This document shows, one piece after another, positions 63,931 through 64,000 of a DNA stretch of 64,000 nucleotides; positions within the stretch are counted from its first letter, which is position 1; every line of letters begins with the position of its first letter. The stretch covers positions 2,976,001 through 3,040,000 of the forward strand of contig NZ_CP136865.1 in NCBI RefSeq assembly GCF_045689245.1, written 5' to 3'. The notes under the pieces were generated by a model. The model saw nothing but the letters and a program-made list of their open reading frames with translations. It did not search any database and was not told the origin of the DNA. The position numbers and the translations under genes were made by a program. This DNA is from Congregibacter brevis (GTDB lineage Bacteria > Pseudomonadota > Gammaproteobacteria > Pseudomonadales > Halieaceae).

Positions 63931-64000
63931 TCAGCAGTAATACCACCTAAGCCTATCTCTGTTACTTCAGTTTTTCTGCGCCGCAATTAAGCATCGATGC

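Overview
The window looks like chromosomal DNA of a marine gammaproteobacterium, most likely from the Halieaceae/OM60-NOR5 or a related cellvibrionaceous lineage. This is inferred from gene order (secDF, suhB, trmJ, iscS, ndk, rlmN, pilW, ispG, hisS, yfgM, bamB, der), the mid-50s GC feel, the 530-residue Pseudomonas-type isocitrate lyase and the purL/mltF pair. No tRNA, rRNA, CRISPR array or intact insertion sequence was found. Genes are dense and many overlap by 1-20 bases.

Region by region. 1-9.7 kb: a 5'-truncated S9 peptidase, a YcgN-type cysteine-cluster protein, a NYN-domain nuclease-like protein, a SulP transporter plus tandem universal stress protein operon, a cytochrome c/streptogramin-lyase-like propeller protein, a secreted S10 carboxypeptidase and two conserved small proteins. 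9.8-15.3 kb: a complete vitamin B12 salvage operon (btuB-cobO-btuC-btuD-btuF). A cobalamin riboswitch leads it, with a hairpin that can bury the btuB ribosome binding site. 15.4-21.6 kb: sstT, a class II aldolase-family gene next to an HxlR regulator with a perfect inverted repeat between them, a cold-shock protein, a secreted propeller protein and isocitrate lyase. 21.8-25.2 kb: a GntR-regulated ABC-2 transporter operon with a secreted GIN-domain protein and a tiny membrane protein.

25.4-45.9 kb is the housekeeping core: truncated hemoglobin, der, bamB, yfgM, hisS, ispG, pilW, rlmN, ndk, iscS, trmJ, suhB, secF, secD, purL, mltF and tadA. It is a compacted version of the usual gammaproteobacterial arrangement. 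iscS stands alone (no iscR, iscU, iscA, hscBA or fdx), rodZ is missing between pilW and ispG, and yajC is missing before secD. 45.9-52.7 kb: an APC permease, a PLDc_N small protein, a periplasmic molybdopterin sulfite-dehydrogenase-like pair whose cytochrome has two heme domains, a lipid kinase, a methyltransferase and a TauD-type dioxygenase.

52.7-64 kb is the accessory end: a small membrane protein plus HlyD-type adaptor, a DUF3526-type ABC exporter operon with a small Cys/His-rich secreted protein, a TPR lipoprotein, a PhoX-like Tat protein, a YciB-like membrane protein with an extra N-terminal domain, a small secreted protein and a decayed tyrosine integrase whose catalytic tyrosine is now out of frame. 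No single gene cluster here can be claimed as a new system. The best leads are the riboswitch/SD-hairpin leader, the operator-like repeat, the fused diheme cytochrome, the DUF3526 exporter neighbourhood, the YciB fusion and the integrase relic.
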